DNA from: Steinernema hermaphroditum
Taxonomy: Eukaryota > Nematoda > Chromadorea > Rhabditida > Steinernematidae
NCBI GenBank assembly: GCA_030435675.1
Contig: CM059622.1
Span: 13,144,001 to 13,208,000 of the forward strand
Length of the DNA stretch: 64,000 bases
Direction: 5' to 3'
The notes below the pieces were generated by a model, which was given only the letters and a program-made list of their open reading frames with translations, was not told where the DNA came from and did no database searches. How positions within the stretch are numbered: position 1 is the stretch's first letter; each line of letters starts with the position of its first letter. Shown piece by piece: positions 1-11,136 of this stretch. The translations under genes were made by a program, and so were the position numbers.

Positions 1-920
1 TGCTCATATGCTCTGTTAAGAGCAAGTCGTCCCAGCTCTAGGCGTTCACAGTGATTCAAAACATCCCCGGCATCATTGTTGCCGGCGTCGATGTTCGAGA
101 TCAGGAAGTGCCGCGGCTTGAGCAAGGTAATGAGTGCCTCTTCAACGACGTGAGCCATCCACGGCGCGCACATTCTGTAGGAGAGCAAATAGTGCACTTC
201 GTCACCATGTGTCTACGTGTTTCAAAATCTCCGTCTTGCGCAGATTTGTGACTTTCTTCTTTCCCTTGCCTTCGTCCTTGTGTTTGAAGCATCGGTCTGG
301 GACGAACGATAAATCCGCAGTTTTCGACTTCTTGCACGTGCCCTTGCCGATGTAGACGATGCTGGCGACAAAGTCATCAAATGGAGTATCGCTGGGGTTT
401 CTTTGCAAGTGTGCACTGTCCAGTAGAAGATAAACGTAGCTCCGTCTATTGTTCTTGTTGTCGTGTATAGAAGGATGGTTCGGCTCAAATTCCATCCTCC
501 GTTGACGCAAAAAGCTTCCCATTAACCGTGCTAGGCGCTTGACATCGGCTTCAGATAGCTGTTTAAGGCATAGCGGGCTGACTTCTCTGTATAGCTCTTT
601 AGCCAGTGCGGTATTCGGAGTAAAGATGTTTCCCACTTTTGTTGCCTAGAATGAGTGGGTTGTCATAAAGGCTTAATAAACAATGAACATACAAAGTAGC
701 GATCATGAAATTCATGATAATGACGCAAACGACCCATTGTACAAGAACTATTTTCAATGTGCTTCTCACAATTAGAACAGATTTCTTCGGATTGACTATG
801 CTGGAAATTGAATTATTCATCAGCAAAATCATTAAGCATTGAACTTACATGGTACTCGACGGGTTTTAGGGTAGTCGCACTGAATTGAACGTACTTTTCT
901 TTTGACTTGTCCAAGAATAC
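1..920 (-). pseudogene. GIY-YIG domain gene, copy 1 (5'-truncated, frameshifted)
   Basis: This copy shares its last exons with the gene at 11119-12925. Visible on the minus strand are the end of one exon (about 920-849), a zinc-finger-like exon (800-693) with CSNC and RHYHEFHD, and the GIY-YIG exon (from 645 down to the window edge). The nuclease core shows SYVYLLLDS, then IVYIGKGT, then an Arg/His segment (DRCFKHKDEGKGKK). Only this copy keeps the downstream part with EEALI, which fits the family's catalytic Glu. A one-base deletion near 203, seen against copy 3 (ACATGGTGA versus ACGCATGGAGA), creates a stop just before that part. Introns are kept, so this is a DNA-level duplicate and not a retrocopy. 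The nearest known architecture for the nuclease is LEM-3/ANKLE1. The gene runs off the window at position 1. Confidence 0.6.
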
Positions 921-921
921 G

Positions 922-1385
922 ACTCATTCGTGTCGCGGTGGCGAGCGGTCGGTCCCTCATTCGCTCTCTGAGCGTCTGATCGGTCGGACAGCAAACCCTG
1001 TGGCATCTGTGAGTATCTCGGCTTCCAGAGGGAATTGGGACACCCGGAAGCCGTAGTCCTACCACCGCTGACAACAAGATGTCCGACGCCAAGCACCCGA
1101 CTGCGCGAGATGTCATCCCGAAGGTCGCCGACGCTTTGAGGACACCAAGACCTGTGAAGACGCACCTCCTGCACCGCGGACTCATCTCTCCGAAGCAGGT
1201 GTGAGCTCAGAAGCATCCGCTGTGCCCCAAACGCCCGCGAAGAAGATGTTCTGTCGCTGTTTCTGGAGTTTCGACCATTCCCTCATGCCCCGTGAAGTGC
1301 GCCGCCATCAACCGGTTCGTCATCTACGCCACGCCAGGGATGAAGCCGGCTGTCCGTGATATCCTCTGTCGGATGTAGTCGAAGA
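922..1385 (+). mobile_element. Dispersed SINE-like repeat, copy A
   Basis: This is the same sequence family as 2537-3066 in the opposite orientation. Shared blocks include GAGCGGTCGGTCCCTC near the 5' end, a block around GGCTTCCAGAGGGAATTGGG, and GCCAGGGATGAAGCCGGCTG near the 3' end. It lies directly against GIY-YIG copy 1. Short reading frames cross it, but they are not conserved between copies, so I regard it as non-coding. Related but divergent copies lie at 5056-5660 and 23425-23690. Confidence 0.6.
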
Positions 1386-2049
1386 TGTTGCAGAGGCGGC
1401 TTTCGGCCTGCGACACTTGCCTGTCGAACGACGCGGACACTTAGTCGAGATCGAGGTTCTGGCTGGGGGCCGCTGCAAAGGGTAAAATATTCGTGCGGTT
1501 ATTTTAACTCGTGTTAGCTTCCATCCTATGTTCGTTTAGAACGAGTTTGGAATCCTCCGAATCTACTAAGTCCGCGGAATTTATCCACCCCACGGAATTT
1601 ACTCACTCCGCGGAATTTACCTCCCGCGGAATTTTCCCGATACCGGGTAGGGCGACCTTGTTTTATCACGATTTTGAGGTAAACTATTGGGTTGTTGCAT
1701 TAAAAATGGGCCACTTTTGGGCCCTTGATCTCTACAACTTCGGCTCACTTTGCGGGCAGCATCAAAATTCCTTTTGTGTAGAATACGCATGGTTTAAAAA
1801 TCGAGAAACATTTTTGGTCCCATTTTCTCCGATATCGTGAATTATGAATGAGCACAGACGACAGTAAGATAGGTATTTTTAAATGCTTAACTTAGTCTGA
1901 CCCCTATCATTCTGCACGGCTTCGAAAAGATTACTCCCTATCTCCGAGAGAAGCAGTCGCAATTTTTCAAAATTTTGGGAAGATAGACAGGAAGAGTTGT
2001 CCTTTCACGTACTGTACAAAAAAACTTCACACAGAACATAGAAGTTTCC
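1386..2049. other. Gene-free stretch with a short GCGGAATTT repeat
   Basis: No gene is recognised here. At 1561-1641 the motif GCGGAATTT or a one-base variant (CACGGAATTT) recurs four times at a spacing of about 20 bases, three times inside CCGCGGAATTT. The rest shows no repeat or coding signal that I can support. Confidence 0.4.
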
Positions 2050-2536
2050 CAAGAATTTTTAAAATGTTTCACAGCGTGGTATTGTCCTTGTACCAAAAAA
2101 TCAACAATTTTGTGAAACGTTTCAAGGTGTTGTTTTTTCCTTATACCAAAAAAATTAAAAAATTTGTGAAATGTTTCACAGCGTGGTGTCGTCCATATAC
2201 CAAAAAAATCAACGACTTACGACTCGTAACTCGTAAAAAATCAACAATTTTGTGAAATGTTTCACAGCGTGGTTTTTGTTCTTATACCAAAAACTCAACA
2301 ATTTTGTGAAATGTTTCACAGCGTGGTTTTTGTTCTTATACCCAAAAAATCAAGAATCTTGTCAAATGTTTCACAGCGTGGTTTTTGTTCTTATACCAAA
2401 AAATCAAGAATTTTGTGAAATGTTTCACAGCGTGGTTTTTGTTCTTATACCAAAAAAATCAAGAATTTTGTGAAATGTTTCACAGCGTGGTTTTTGTTTT
2501 TATACCCAAAAAATCAAGAATTTTGTGAAATGTTTC
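2050..2536 (+). repeat. 55-bp tandem satellite, left block
   Basis: About nine head-to-tail units are present, with leading units more divergent and later ones nearly identical. Each unit carries TGTGAAATGTTTCACA, an inverted repeat (7-nt arms, 2-nt spacer), followed by GCGTGGTTTTTGTTCTTATA and an A-rich run. The spacing of successive copies of the motif is 55 nt. The open frames across it repeat the same peptide and are a by-product of the repeat. The array resumes at 3067 after an inserted element. Confidence 0.9.
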
Positions 2537-3066
2537 TTACTTTACTTACTTACTTACTTACTTTATTTCGTGAATCCAAGGCATTGCGCCTTGCACGACA
2601 CCGGAAATAGACAACAGAGGATATCACTTTGCAGCCAGCTTCATCCCTGGTGTGGTGTAGTCGTCGAACCGGTCGTAGACGGCGCGCTTCATGGGGCATC
2701 TGCGAATCGGCGAAAATCCAGAAACGGTGACGGAATATTTCTTTTCGGGGCGTTTGCGGCACAGAGGAGGCTTCTGAGCTCGCATCTGCTTGGGAGAGAT
2801 GATTCCGTGGTCCGGGTGTTGCGTCTTCGCTGGTGGTGGCGTCCTCAGAGCGTCGGCGACCTTCCGGGTGACTTCTCACGCAGCTGGATTCCTGGCGTCG
2901 GACATCTTGTTATCAGCGGTGGTGGGACTACGGCTTCCGGGTGTCCCAATTCCCTCTGGAAGCCGGAAAACTCACAGATGCCATAGGGTTTGCCATCAGA
3001 CCAACCAGACGCTCAAAGAGCGACCGGAGGGACCGACCGCTCACCACCGTGACACGAGTGAGACTC
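2537..3066 (-). mobile_element. SINE-like element inserted in the satellite, with target duplication
   Basis: A non-satellite block interrupts the 55-bp array. It is flanked by an 11-bp direct repeat TGAAATGTTTC at 2526-2536 and 3067-3077, duplicated relative to an uninterrupted array, which is what target-primed insertion leaves. In minus-strand orientation the element ends in a (GTAA)n tail, seen on the plus strand as TTACTTACTTACTTAC. Just inside the tail lies a GGCATTGCGCC-like short inverted repeat. A non-coding element mobilised by a LINE (SINE, or a LINE 3' piece) is the simplest reading. The autonomous partner is not identified. Confidence 0.75.
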
Positions 3067-3400
3067 TGAAATGTTTCACAGCGTGGTTTTTGTTCTTATA
3101 CCAAAAAAATCAAGAATTTTGTGAAATGTTTCACAGCGTGGTTTTTGTTCTTATACCAAAAAAATCAAGAATTTTGTGAAATGTTTCACAGCGTGGTTTT
3201 TGTTCTTATACCAAAAAAATCAAGAATTTTGTGAAATGTTTCACAGCGTGGTTTTTGTTCTTATACCAAAAAAATCAAGAATTTTGTGAAATGTTTCACA
3301 GCGTGGTTTTTGTTCTTATACCAAAAAAATCAAAAATTTTGTGAAATGTTTCACAGCGTGGTTTTTGTTCTTATACCAAAAAATCAACAATTTTGTGATA
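3067..3400 (+). repeat. 55-bp tandem satellite, right block
   Basis: Six nearly identical units continue the array at 2050-2536. The last units vary slightly (AAAAATTTT, AACAATTTT) before the array ends near 3400. Confidence 0.9.
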
Positions 3401-4500
3401 CCGTCACTGTGAATTTTTTGGGCGAAGGGCGTCAGTTGAACAAACTGAATGAAATGGTGGAATTTAAGGCGGCATCGGGAATCCCTGAGCTCCGCGAGCG
3501 AGCTTACTGAAATCACAAATCTCTGGTGCGTAGGCGATAGAATACTGGTGAAAATCAAATACCACTTAAAGGTACGAGATTCCTCTGCCGATTTCGCTGA
3601 AAGTTCGGCAAATTCGGTGAAAATTTTGTTTCCATGTATTTTTCCATGTTCTCTCTCTGTATTTTCGGCGATTTCCATGTATTTTCAATATCTGCTTAAA
3701 CTAACAGATTCGTTTTTGGTTTCGAAGTGTTCATGCGTTCTCTCAAGCAGATCACGATTCCAATGCATGAAGTTCCTGACTTAATTATTGGAAATGAATG
3801 GCATGTGGGTGCCGATGGAGATCTCTGTACCTGCCTAGACTACCCATGGGCCGGCCATGTTGTGCAGAAACATCATAAGCACTCTATGTGTACAAAAACA
3901 AACTTGAAATCGGCGGGCACCTTTGAATGTCCCCTCTCTGAACTGAACATTAACATCACACGGAACATCGAGTGTTCATCTGAGAACCCAGAGAGTCCAT
4001 CACACAGCATCGAGAGGGCATTTATCCAAACGATTAAAACGTGAAAATGAAGACTACTAACATCAAAATAGAGACTATTAACATGTTAACATCAACATGT
4101 ACTATTCCTAAGACTTGTACTCATAAATATTCTGGATAGATGTGAATGAAATACACGGGAATAAATATTCCAAATAGAGTACAGTGTGAAACATTGCGGC
4201 TTATATGTGAGTAAAGGAAAAATAGTAGGAAACGTTTCAGCCCTTTCGCAACGACACACACTGTAACATGCTAAAAACAACCGTTCCATTTGTGTAGCGA
4301 GTGGCTCATCGCACTTACTTCGGGTCAGTAATCCTATATAGCTGAGTTCAAATCCGCGATTGAGCCTATATTCGGACCAGTTGACTTAGATTAAGTCCGT
4401 CGGACTGGTTATTCTTCGGTTAGTATGTCTCGTGATGGTATATTATATACGTGATCCCTCCCTTTATCAGCTATTCTAATGTTATAATCTGTTTCAGATC
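3401..4500. other. Gene-free stretch
   Basis: No protein family is recognisable. An open frame of 105 codons at 3727-4044 has no start context, introns or homology that I can support. The rest is A/T-rich with no clear repeat. Confidence 0.4.
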
Positions 4501-4581
4501 TCAATATCATGTTCGACGGAACTGCCATCGTGGCAGCGGACACGCTGAGCCAGCAGAGCCGCACAGAAGTTAAGGCCATCA

Positions 4582-4929
4582 ATGAGCCGCAGTCGTGACT
4601 ATCAGCTGGACCTCAACAAGCTGCTCGGCGACGCCAGGTCCATAATGGAGCAGATCCAGGCCAACCGCGATAGGCAAGCCGCGAACTTGAAGGAGAGCAA
4701 GGGCGTAACGACTCCCAGGTTCTGCAAGCCGGACCGGGTTAAGAAGTTCGATCCGGACCTCGAAGAAACCTTCGCTCGTCTGAAACGGTCAGCCCATTGG
4801 CGAATCGACAGTGGGATCCCGGTTGACGAGGCGGCAACGCGAGAGCCCGTTGGAGGGTATCCCAGCACAGATGGGGAACCTGACTTGAAGAAGCCAAGGG
4901 TGGTGAAGAACCCGAAGAAGAAGCTGTAA
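4582..4929 (+). CDS. Small hypothetical protein, 115 aa
   Basis: An intact frame encodes a charged, soluble peptide without signal peptide or membrane segment, ending in a basic tail (KKPRVVKNPKKKL) that could act as a nuclear signal. An acceptor-like CTGTTTCAG ends at about 4498. A first ATG at 4510 opens a 29-codon frame that overlaps this start in another phase. This could be a real dual-frame leader or a sign that the frame is chance. I do not recognise the family, and it could be a fragment. Confidence 0.35.
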   Translation: MSRSRDYQLDLNKLLGDARSIMEQIQANRDRQAANLKESKGVTTPRFCKPDRVKKFDPDLEETFARLKRSAHWRIDSGIPVDEAATREPVGGYPSTDGEPDLKKPRVVKNPKKKL

Positions 4930-5055
4930 TACTAATGATCACTAATGTAATAAATGATAAATAACGCTAATAAATAGTTTTTTTCTCCAAGTAAAAAACA
5001 TGAAAAATAGAGGAAGACGCAAAAAGATTTGCACTCTTCATTTGGTCCTATACAT

Positions 5056-5660
5056 ACAGTATAAACGAGTTACGAGTTTATTTCTTCAAAGGCTTACGCC
5101 TTGCGAGACGTCATATATATGCAGAAAAAACCACATTGTCACTCCGTAGTCGCCGGTCTTCTTCTGGCTTCGGCACATCAGAGTAGAACGCGGCGATCCC
5201 ATCAGTGTGCGCGGATATCGGAGAGGCGAAGAGCTGATTCGGGAAGCGGCGCCGACGGTGGAGCACAGCGAACTCATCTTCGGGTGGCGGCGCGGGCATC
5301 AGAGTTGAGGTGCTTGTTCGTTAGCTTCCGCGGGTGGCACAGGCGAAGAGCTGCATCTGGATGAAACGCGTCGGTGCACAGAGTACAGCGGGCAAACCGG
5401 GAACCATCAGGACAGCTGACTGCGCAGACTTCGGAGTTGTAGCACTTCTTCGGCTTCTCTGACGGCGCGGGTGGAGTCGCGCGGCAGTGACTGGCTTCTT
5501 GGCAAGACGGTGGAACTACGGCTCCCTGGTGTTCCAGGCCTTCTGGGAGCCGGGGCGATCATTGCGCCAACAACGACGACCGAGAACGACCGCTCACTCA
5601 ACTCATTCGGCTCAGCCTCAGAGAGAAAGCGAGTGGACGACCCGACCGATCGCTAGGGGC
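5056..5660 (-). mobile_element. Divergent SINE-like repeat with hairpin end
   Basis: It starts with TTTATTTCTTCAAAGGCTTACGCCTT, the same hairpin-bearing terminus seen at 23447 and in variant form at 2565. It ends with a CTCACTCAACTCATTCGG-type block also found at 22440-22505 and, in reverse, at 46515-46560. The middle is unrelated in detail to the other copies, so subfamilies or a composite are likely. Frames on both strands show no conserved protein. Confidence 0.5.
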
Positions 5661-6570
5661 ACAAAATGATCTGCCTACATACAGTATAGGGCATAAATAC
5701 TGTAAGTCAGAAAACTGCCCATAAGTTTTCATTTACGACTTCATCCGGGATTGACTCGTCAACCGGGATTCAGTGTGCGTTCCAATACCACCGATCCGCA
5801 ACAGAAGAATAGATTGAACATTAGTTACCAAAAAAAGAAATATTTAAGATGGGAATTAATAAAAAATATTGAGTTGAGTCTTTGAAAATTTCGCATAGCG
5901 TAAACATTTTTTTTTTTCGGCACGCTTTCACTTGCGGCAAAATTGAGTCGTGCGTTGTTGAGCACAGTAAATTCTTACCCTACTCTATGATTGGTCACTT
6001 CTGCATTCCAATCATCCAGATCAGGGATGTGCGTAAGTAAAATTTTCGTTTTCGTAAGTCATAAGTCGTAAGTAAAATTTTGATTTCGCAAGCCGTAAGT
6101 AAGGGTCAACGTGTTTTCCGACACATCAAAAATTCCAACACATCTTCCGAAGCACCCACAAGGGAAGTGTCAAACATGGTCCCAGCCTATTTGGCTGAAA
6201 TTTTGTGCACGAGTAGGTCTTGTCTTGGTTATGTTGCTAATATTTTGAGAAAGTGATCTCAGATCTCAGTTGAAATACAGATGACAAATGGCTAAATGGA
6301 AGTTGTTCTGGGTACCCAGAATATAGAATAGATACCCCACCATAGTCCAACACCAAACTCCGAACTTTCTATGCTGAGTACCGTTATTTTGGCTGCTCTT
6401 TCAAATGGTGGATGTCGCAGTTTGCCAAAGTAGTATTTCAATTGACTTCATTTGTGGAAAAATGCTTTGAACACTTTATGGCATACATTTGCAGAAATTA
6501 TCAGAAGGAGGCATTATGCCATTTATACGCTAACGCAAGAAATAAAATTACAAACAAATAAAAGGAAACC
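5661..6570. other. Gene-free stretch with clustered GTAAGT motifs
   Basis: No gene is recognised. Between about 6030 and 6110 the motif CGTAAGT or a close variant occurs about five times in a short imperfect repeat with AAAATTTT spacers. This may be a degenerate transposon end. Nothing else is supportable. Confidence 0.35.
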
Positions 6571-8815
6571 CTACTCTGCTGAACTAGTCGACGCCGATGT
6601 TGACCCATCAGTTGGATAGTATTTGCTCTTCTTGATAGGGTTGTAGTAGGCAGAGCGAGCTTCTACTGTATCCTCGATCATCTGTTCTATCGTGTATCCA
6701 GGCTGTCCAAAAGACTGCCAGCAGGGGAATTCTGGTGGACATCCGGCACAGATCGAGTTGAAGATGTGGATGCGCTTGTTGTTGAAGTAGACCTTCATTT
6801 GCTCAATCAGATGGCCGTTGCTGACAAAATCAACATGCACCATAGAGCACCGGAAGATGGTATTTAAATCTATGTCCGCTAGCCCTATTGACAGCGCCCC
6901 TCTCTTGGCTTGCGAGTCCTAAAAGAGTCGTTATGGGAATCTTTTCTTACACAGAAGATTTCAAATCAAGTAATGTGATGTGTCACTTACGATGCTGTTG
7001 CAACCGGACATGTAGACGAAGGGTTCATCTTTGTTTGGGCCTGTAGCAGAGTGCTCGCCTCGTCTGGTTCTGTCACTACCAAACGGCCACGCGGGACTTG
7101 GATAATTCACCTCAAACTTGGGTAATTAAACCTTTATATAAACAAACACGTTAACAACACGATAACAAATAACAAGGATGATAAGTAGCAACAATAGCCT
7201 AAACGGCTCAATCGCAGCGGCGCGCAGCCCACCCGCTACGGTCGTCTGCAAGGATCGCGGCGGGACCCAATCATTCGACTAACTAGATATATCAGATGTT
7301 CGTACATAATTTCGTACGCCCCTTCATGTCGGTTTGGAATCGCTCTCGGCGATAGGGTCATTCACTATCGGCACCTGGGCAGCGAACTTTGCGTGATATG
7401 TGTTCCGGTTGCTCTCCACACCGTAGCCGCCCAAATTGTGCTTTAGGATTAGTAACACACAGCCTAGTTTTGGAATGCAAAATGTCGGCTGTCTTGTCGC
7501 CGCTGGTGAGCTCGTCCATGAATGTGCTAGGAAGAACTTCTCTTCGTCACCGTTCAAGTAATGCAATATATGATCTAAATATAGATTTGAGAGTGTTCTC
7601 CTAGAAGAAACTGAACTTACCATATAGATCTCTTTCCAGGTCTCCCTTCTTGTTCCTGATCATGTCAGGCTGGTCGTGGTATTGGACGGTTAGTTCTTTA
7701 CCATCCAGAGTACTGATTTTGTACGCCTGTGGCTGACGTCTTTCAGCAGTGGTTTGAGATCGGGCGGTGGCGATTACATCACTTGGAAAGTCGCACCAAC
7801 TTGTCTCACCGTGGTAAACGTACGGCTTGGTGTTCAACACCATTTGACCTACAAGGAACAAATCAACGAACATATTCGATTTGCAAAGGTAAGGTAGATA
7901 CAGATTCACTTACACAGTTTCCGCAAGTTTAGCATCGAATGCGTAGTGCAGAAATACATCTGACCCATTGCATTTGAAGCTGAAGCAAAGAATTCCTTCT
8001 CTTTGAAATCCGGGAACCTGGGATGCGTGTGGAGAACATGGAATCCAGTGCGTTTGGTTGCGTTCCAGCCCATGTATCCCTTCACATGGGCGTAACTGCT
8101 ACTGGCCGATTGCTTTTTTTGTCATTGTTGGTGGCTGATCGCTGTATGCGAGTAATTCCATGTCCTGAATATATTACGGTAACAGCTGGACTGTTTTACT
8201 GTGTTCCCCAACAATGATTTAGATTTGGAACTTTTCCTTTTGGAATGGAACCATGCGAATTTTTTTCGTAGACTTGTCGAAAGAAATGAAAAAAGACACT
8301 AGGATATTTGCGCGCACGACTGACAGGTTGAGAAACAAATGTGAGCTTTACGCGAAATTCCGCGCAATATATCTCACATGCGCGCAAAACAATGAGCCTG
8401 CAAATGCGATCTGTTCAAGTTTTGAGACACATGTCTAAACAGTCTAGACATAGCTTTCTAACTGTTTTAACTTTCTATTAGCGCGCTTTACGTGTTTTAA
8501 AATTCTTCTTAATGCTAAGGTATAACTGAAGAGAGCCACCTAATTTCTCTCTAAAAAACTGGTCAGGGTGATAGCTTACGTATAGCAGCTACAAGATAAG
8601 ACTACCCCCACCCAATAAAATGACTCGTTGAAGGTAGCTTAAAATTGCACTTACGTCTTGCTCCAGAGTGATATTGATCGCTCCTTTCTGAACATCGTTC
8701 AATGACTTCCAGGTTCGATCATGTGTGGTATATATATTTCCCTTGTAGGACTGTGGATGCTTGTAGATAACCCAATAATCGACGTCCCTTCCTTTGGCAT
8801 CAAGACATTTCGGGC
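6571..8815 (-). pseudogene. DNase II family nuclease, disrupted paralogue 1
   Basis: Minus-strand exons at about 8815-8655, 8164-7914, 7848-7621, 7574-7324, 7105-6991 and 6918-6571 give DNase II landmarks in order: KCLDAKGRDVDYWVIYK, then SDQPP, then SSSYAHVKGYMGW (first HxK motif), MGQMYFCTTHS, DLYG, and YHAKF (second HxK motif). DNase II hydrolyses DNA at acid pH in lysosomes or secretions, and the two HxK motifs carry the catalytic residues. About 80 residues follow the usual end (CAGCPPEFPCW, GYTIEQMIEDT). Lesions are a one-base excess in a seven-T run at about 8115-8122, which breaks the frame between SDQPP and SSSYAHVKG, and a foreign block at 7106-7323 inside a coding exon. No signal-peptide exon was found upstream. 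The T-run shift could be a sequencing error, but the insertion is harder to dismiss. Confidence 0.65.
7106..7323. repeat. Insertion sharing an end with 10877-11136
   Basis: This block interrupts an exon that is continuous in the second DNase II copy. Its left end, ACCTCAAACTTGGGTAATTA, recurs at 10877, followed in both places by related A/C-rich sequence (ACACGTTAACA-like). A solo or partial LTR is possible, but I could not define TG..CA ends or a target duplication. Confidence 0.45.
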
Positions 8816-9139
8816 CTAAAGAATGTTAGGGGATCATCATTGAAACTCCAGTATAACAAACCAAGTTTCTTCTTCGGAATCTCTTGGCCGAAAGCATTGT
8901 CAGATGTGCGCAGCGAAAGCGCCGATGATGACGCAGCTCGCACAGCGGCCTCATCTCGTACTGCCCTCGGCTCCCCTGCAACTTCGGAAGGCCGTGCAGC
9001 AGGATCAAACGTAATTTTTGTGGAGGCCCCGCTGGACGACCAATGCACTTTACCGACGGGAAACCTACAAGACCAATATGTTAAAATGATTAGTAAGAAT
9101 AGAGAAGGCTGTTGACAGCTAGAACGCGAGGATTAACAA

Positions 9140-9956
9140 AGTCGTTACACTTACCGATTCCATGATTGCGTTGAGATGGATTCAATCAACGTCCGCTCCG
9201 GCAAAAGAAGGTGTTTACGTAGAACGTAGATGGCGAAACTTCCGACAAAATTGTCTTATGCTAAACAAAGATAATGTAACAACATACATCGGTCACGTAA
9301 AATCAGAAGAAAATCCAGCTGACTGCGCGACAAGAGGATTAACGAAAGAAGAATTCGCAGAGCACATCTGGTGGAAAGGACCGAAGTTCATTACGAAGAA
9401 CATAGAAGAATGGCAAGAACACTGTCAGATCGAAGAGCTATCAGAAGAGGCAAACGTAGAAGCTCCTGATCCAGCGACAACGCTCCTGATTCAAGAATCA
9501 ACGAGAACATCAGTTATACCGTGGAAAACAACGAATTCGTTCAAGAAACTAACGCGAATCGTCTGCTACGTCCTTCGATTCATTCGTCAGAAACTACGTA
9601 AACTACCAAACGAGACGAAAACAACGTATTCACAGTTTGGGCTTGATGTTCAACTAGAAGAATCCATAACATGGGAAGAAATTCACACTGCTGAAAAGCT
9701 GATTATACTAAGTCATCAAAAAGAAGCAGAAATCAAAGGCAGATTGAAAGAGCTGAAGCACCTAGATTTGTTCAAGGACGAAAGAGGGATATGGCGCTGC
9801 GGTGGAAGACTACGGAAAAGCGACCTTCCTGAAGCGGTGAAGCAAGTTCCCAATTTTCATCGATTCGAAATCAAACTAGCCGAACTTGTCGTCCGAGACG
9901 AACACGTAGTAAACGAAAATTTAACTTTAAATTTAACTCGGCATCCAAAAATTTAA
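9140..9956 (+). mobile_element. BEL/Pao-type retrotransposon pol fragment
   Basis: About 265 residues are open. They begin inside the RNase H region (TDSMIALRWIQS), pass the typical HVKSEENPADCATRG and a WW-containing linker, and end in the integrase zinc region (RGIWRCGGRLRKSDLP). This order matches Pao-like polyproteins. Protease, reverse transcriptase, the integrase core and any LTR in the right place are missing, so it is a truncated, immobile remnant. Confidence 0.8.
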
Positions 9957-10208
9957 CCCACTAACCTCCAACTCGCCAGCCCCCATCACGCCGACACACG
10001 AGATGTTCTAGGACATTTTTTTTGAAAGACTGAAGGTGTAAAAATCCAAGTTTAATGAAAGGAATGCGGGAACTAATCAGTGTAAGTTCAACAAACAAAA
10101 ACAATCATTTCGCATCGTACACTTGCATCTGTGTGTTCCAATCGTCCGTTCCGAGCGTCAGTTCCACGTCGTTCGCATTACTGTGCACACGGGTTCCTCC
10201 CTTTGTCA

Positions 10209-10800
10209 GTTGCCCGTGCCCTTGCCGATGTAGACGATGCTGGCGACAAAGTCATCAAATGGAGTATCGCTGGGGTTTCTTTGCAAGTGTGCACTGTCCA
10301 GTAGAAGATAAACGTAGCTCCGTCTATTGTTCTTGTTGTCGTGTACAGAAGGATGGTTCGGCTCAAATTCCATCCTCCGTTGACGCAAAAAGCTTCCCAT
10401 TAACCGTGCTAGGTGCGAGATAGCGGCAGGGGGTAGCTTTTCAAGGCATAGCGGGCTGACTTCTCTGTATAGCTCTTTAGCCAGTGCGGTATTCGGAGTA
10501 AAGATGTTTCCCACTTTTGTTGCCTAGAATGAGTGGGTTGTCATAAAGGCTTAATAAACAATGAACATACAAAGTAGCGATCATGAAATTCATGATAATG
10601 ACGCAAACGACCCATTGTACAAGAACTATTTTCAATGTGCTTCTCACAATTAGAACAGATTTCTTCGGATTGACTATGCTGGAAATTGAATGATTCATTA
10701 GCAAAATCATTAAGCATTGAACTTACATGGTACTCGACGGGTTTTAGGGTAGTCGCACTGAATTGAACGTACTTTTCTTTTGACTTGTCCAAGAACACGA
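10209..10800 (-). pseudogene. GIY-YIG domain gene, copy 2 (truncated both ends)
   Basis: This is almost the same DNA as copy 1 (331-943), with only scattered differences and one divergent patch near 10415-10445. It keeps the zinc-finger-like exon (10678-10571) and the first half of the GIY-YIG exon (from 10523), then breaks just after YIGKGT. The Arg/His and Glu segments of the nuclease are therefore lost. The right edge of the duplicated block (about 10821) falls at the same internal point as position 943 of copy 1. It cannot encode a working nuclease. Confidence 0.7.
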
Positions 10801-10876
10801 CTCATTCGTGTCGCGGTGGCGAAGAGTGTTACGTCTTGTCGTAACAATAGTTTGATGGAGCGTAGAGCTCTACCTG

Positions 10877-11136
10877 GTGGGAGACCTCAAACTTGGGTAA
10901 TTAAACCTTTATGTACAAATAACACGTAACAAATAAAGGCGCGAACACGTTAGCACATGAACGCGCTAGTCAACACAAACATAAGGCTGGCGCGATATGA
11001 ATGGAAGAGACAGAGAGCGGTCGCTAGCCTAGACAGCATAGACAACACGCAGACAAGTACGGTGACCAATCGCGGTGAGACGCAGACGAACATTGAACAA
11101 GAGAATCAATGCGTGTGGTCAGCACGCAACAAAGAG
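10877..11136. repeat. Repeat truncating GIY-YIG copy 3
   Basis: It begins with the ACCTCAAACTTGGG end shared with 7106 and stops where homology between GIY-YIG copies 1 and 3 resumes. On the minus strand it replaces the last part of the nuclease domain after VHYLL with a few unrelated residues and a stop. It could be an LTR fragment. The inner sequence has no recognisable frame. Confidence 0.45.

Noticed and set aside
2064..3510. Several open frames of 60-130 codons across the 55-bp satellite
   Set aside because: They repeat the same peptide once per satellite unit and continue into an unrelated inserted element, so they are artefacts of the repeat.
8826..9115. Overlapping open frames on both strands upstream of DNase II paralogue 1, considered as its first exon
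   Set aside because: No signal peptide or DNase II start is present and the opposite strand is equally open.
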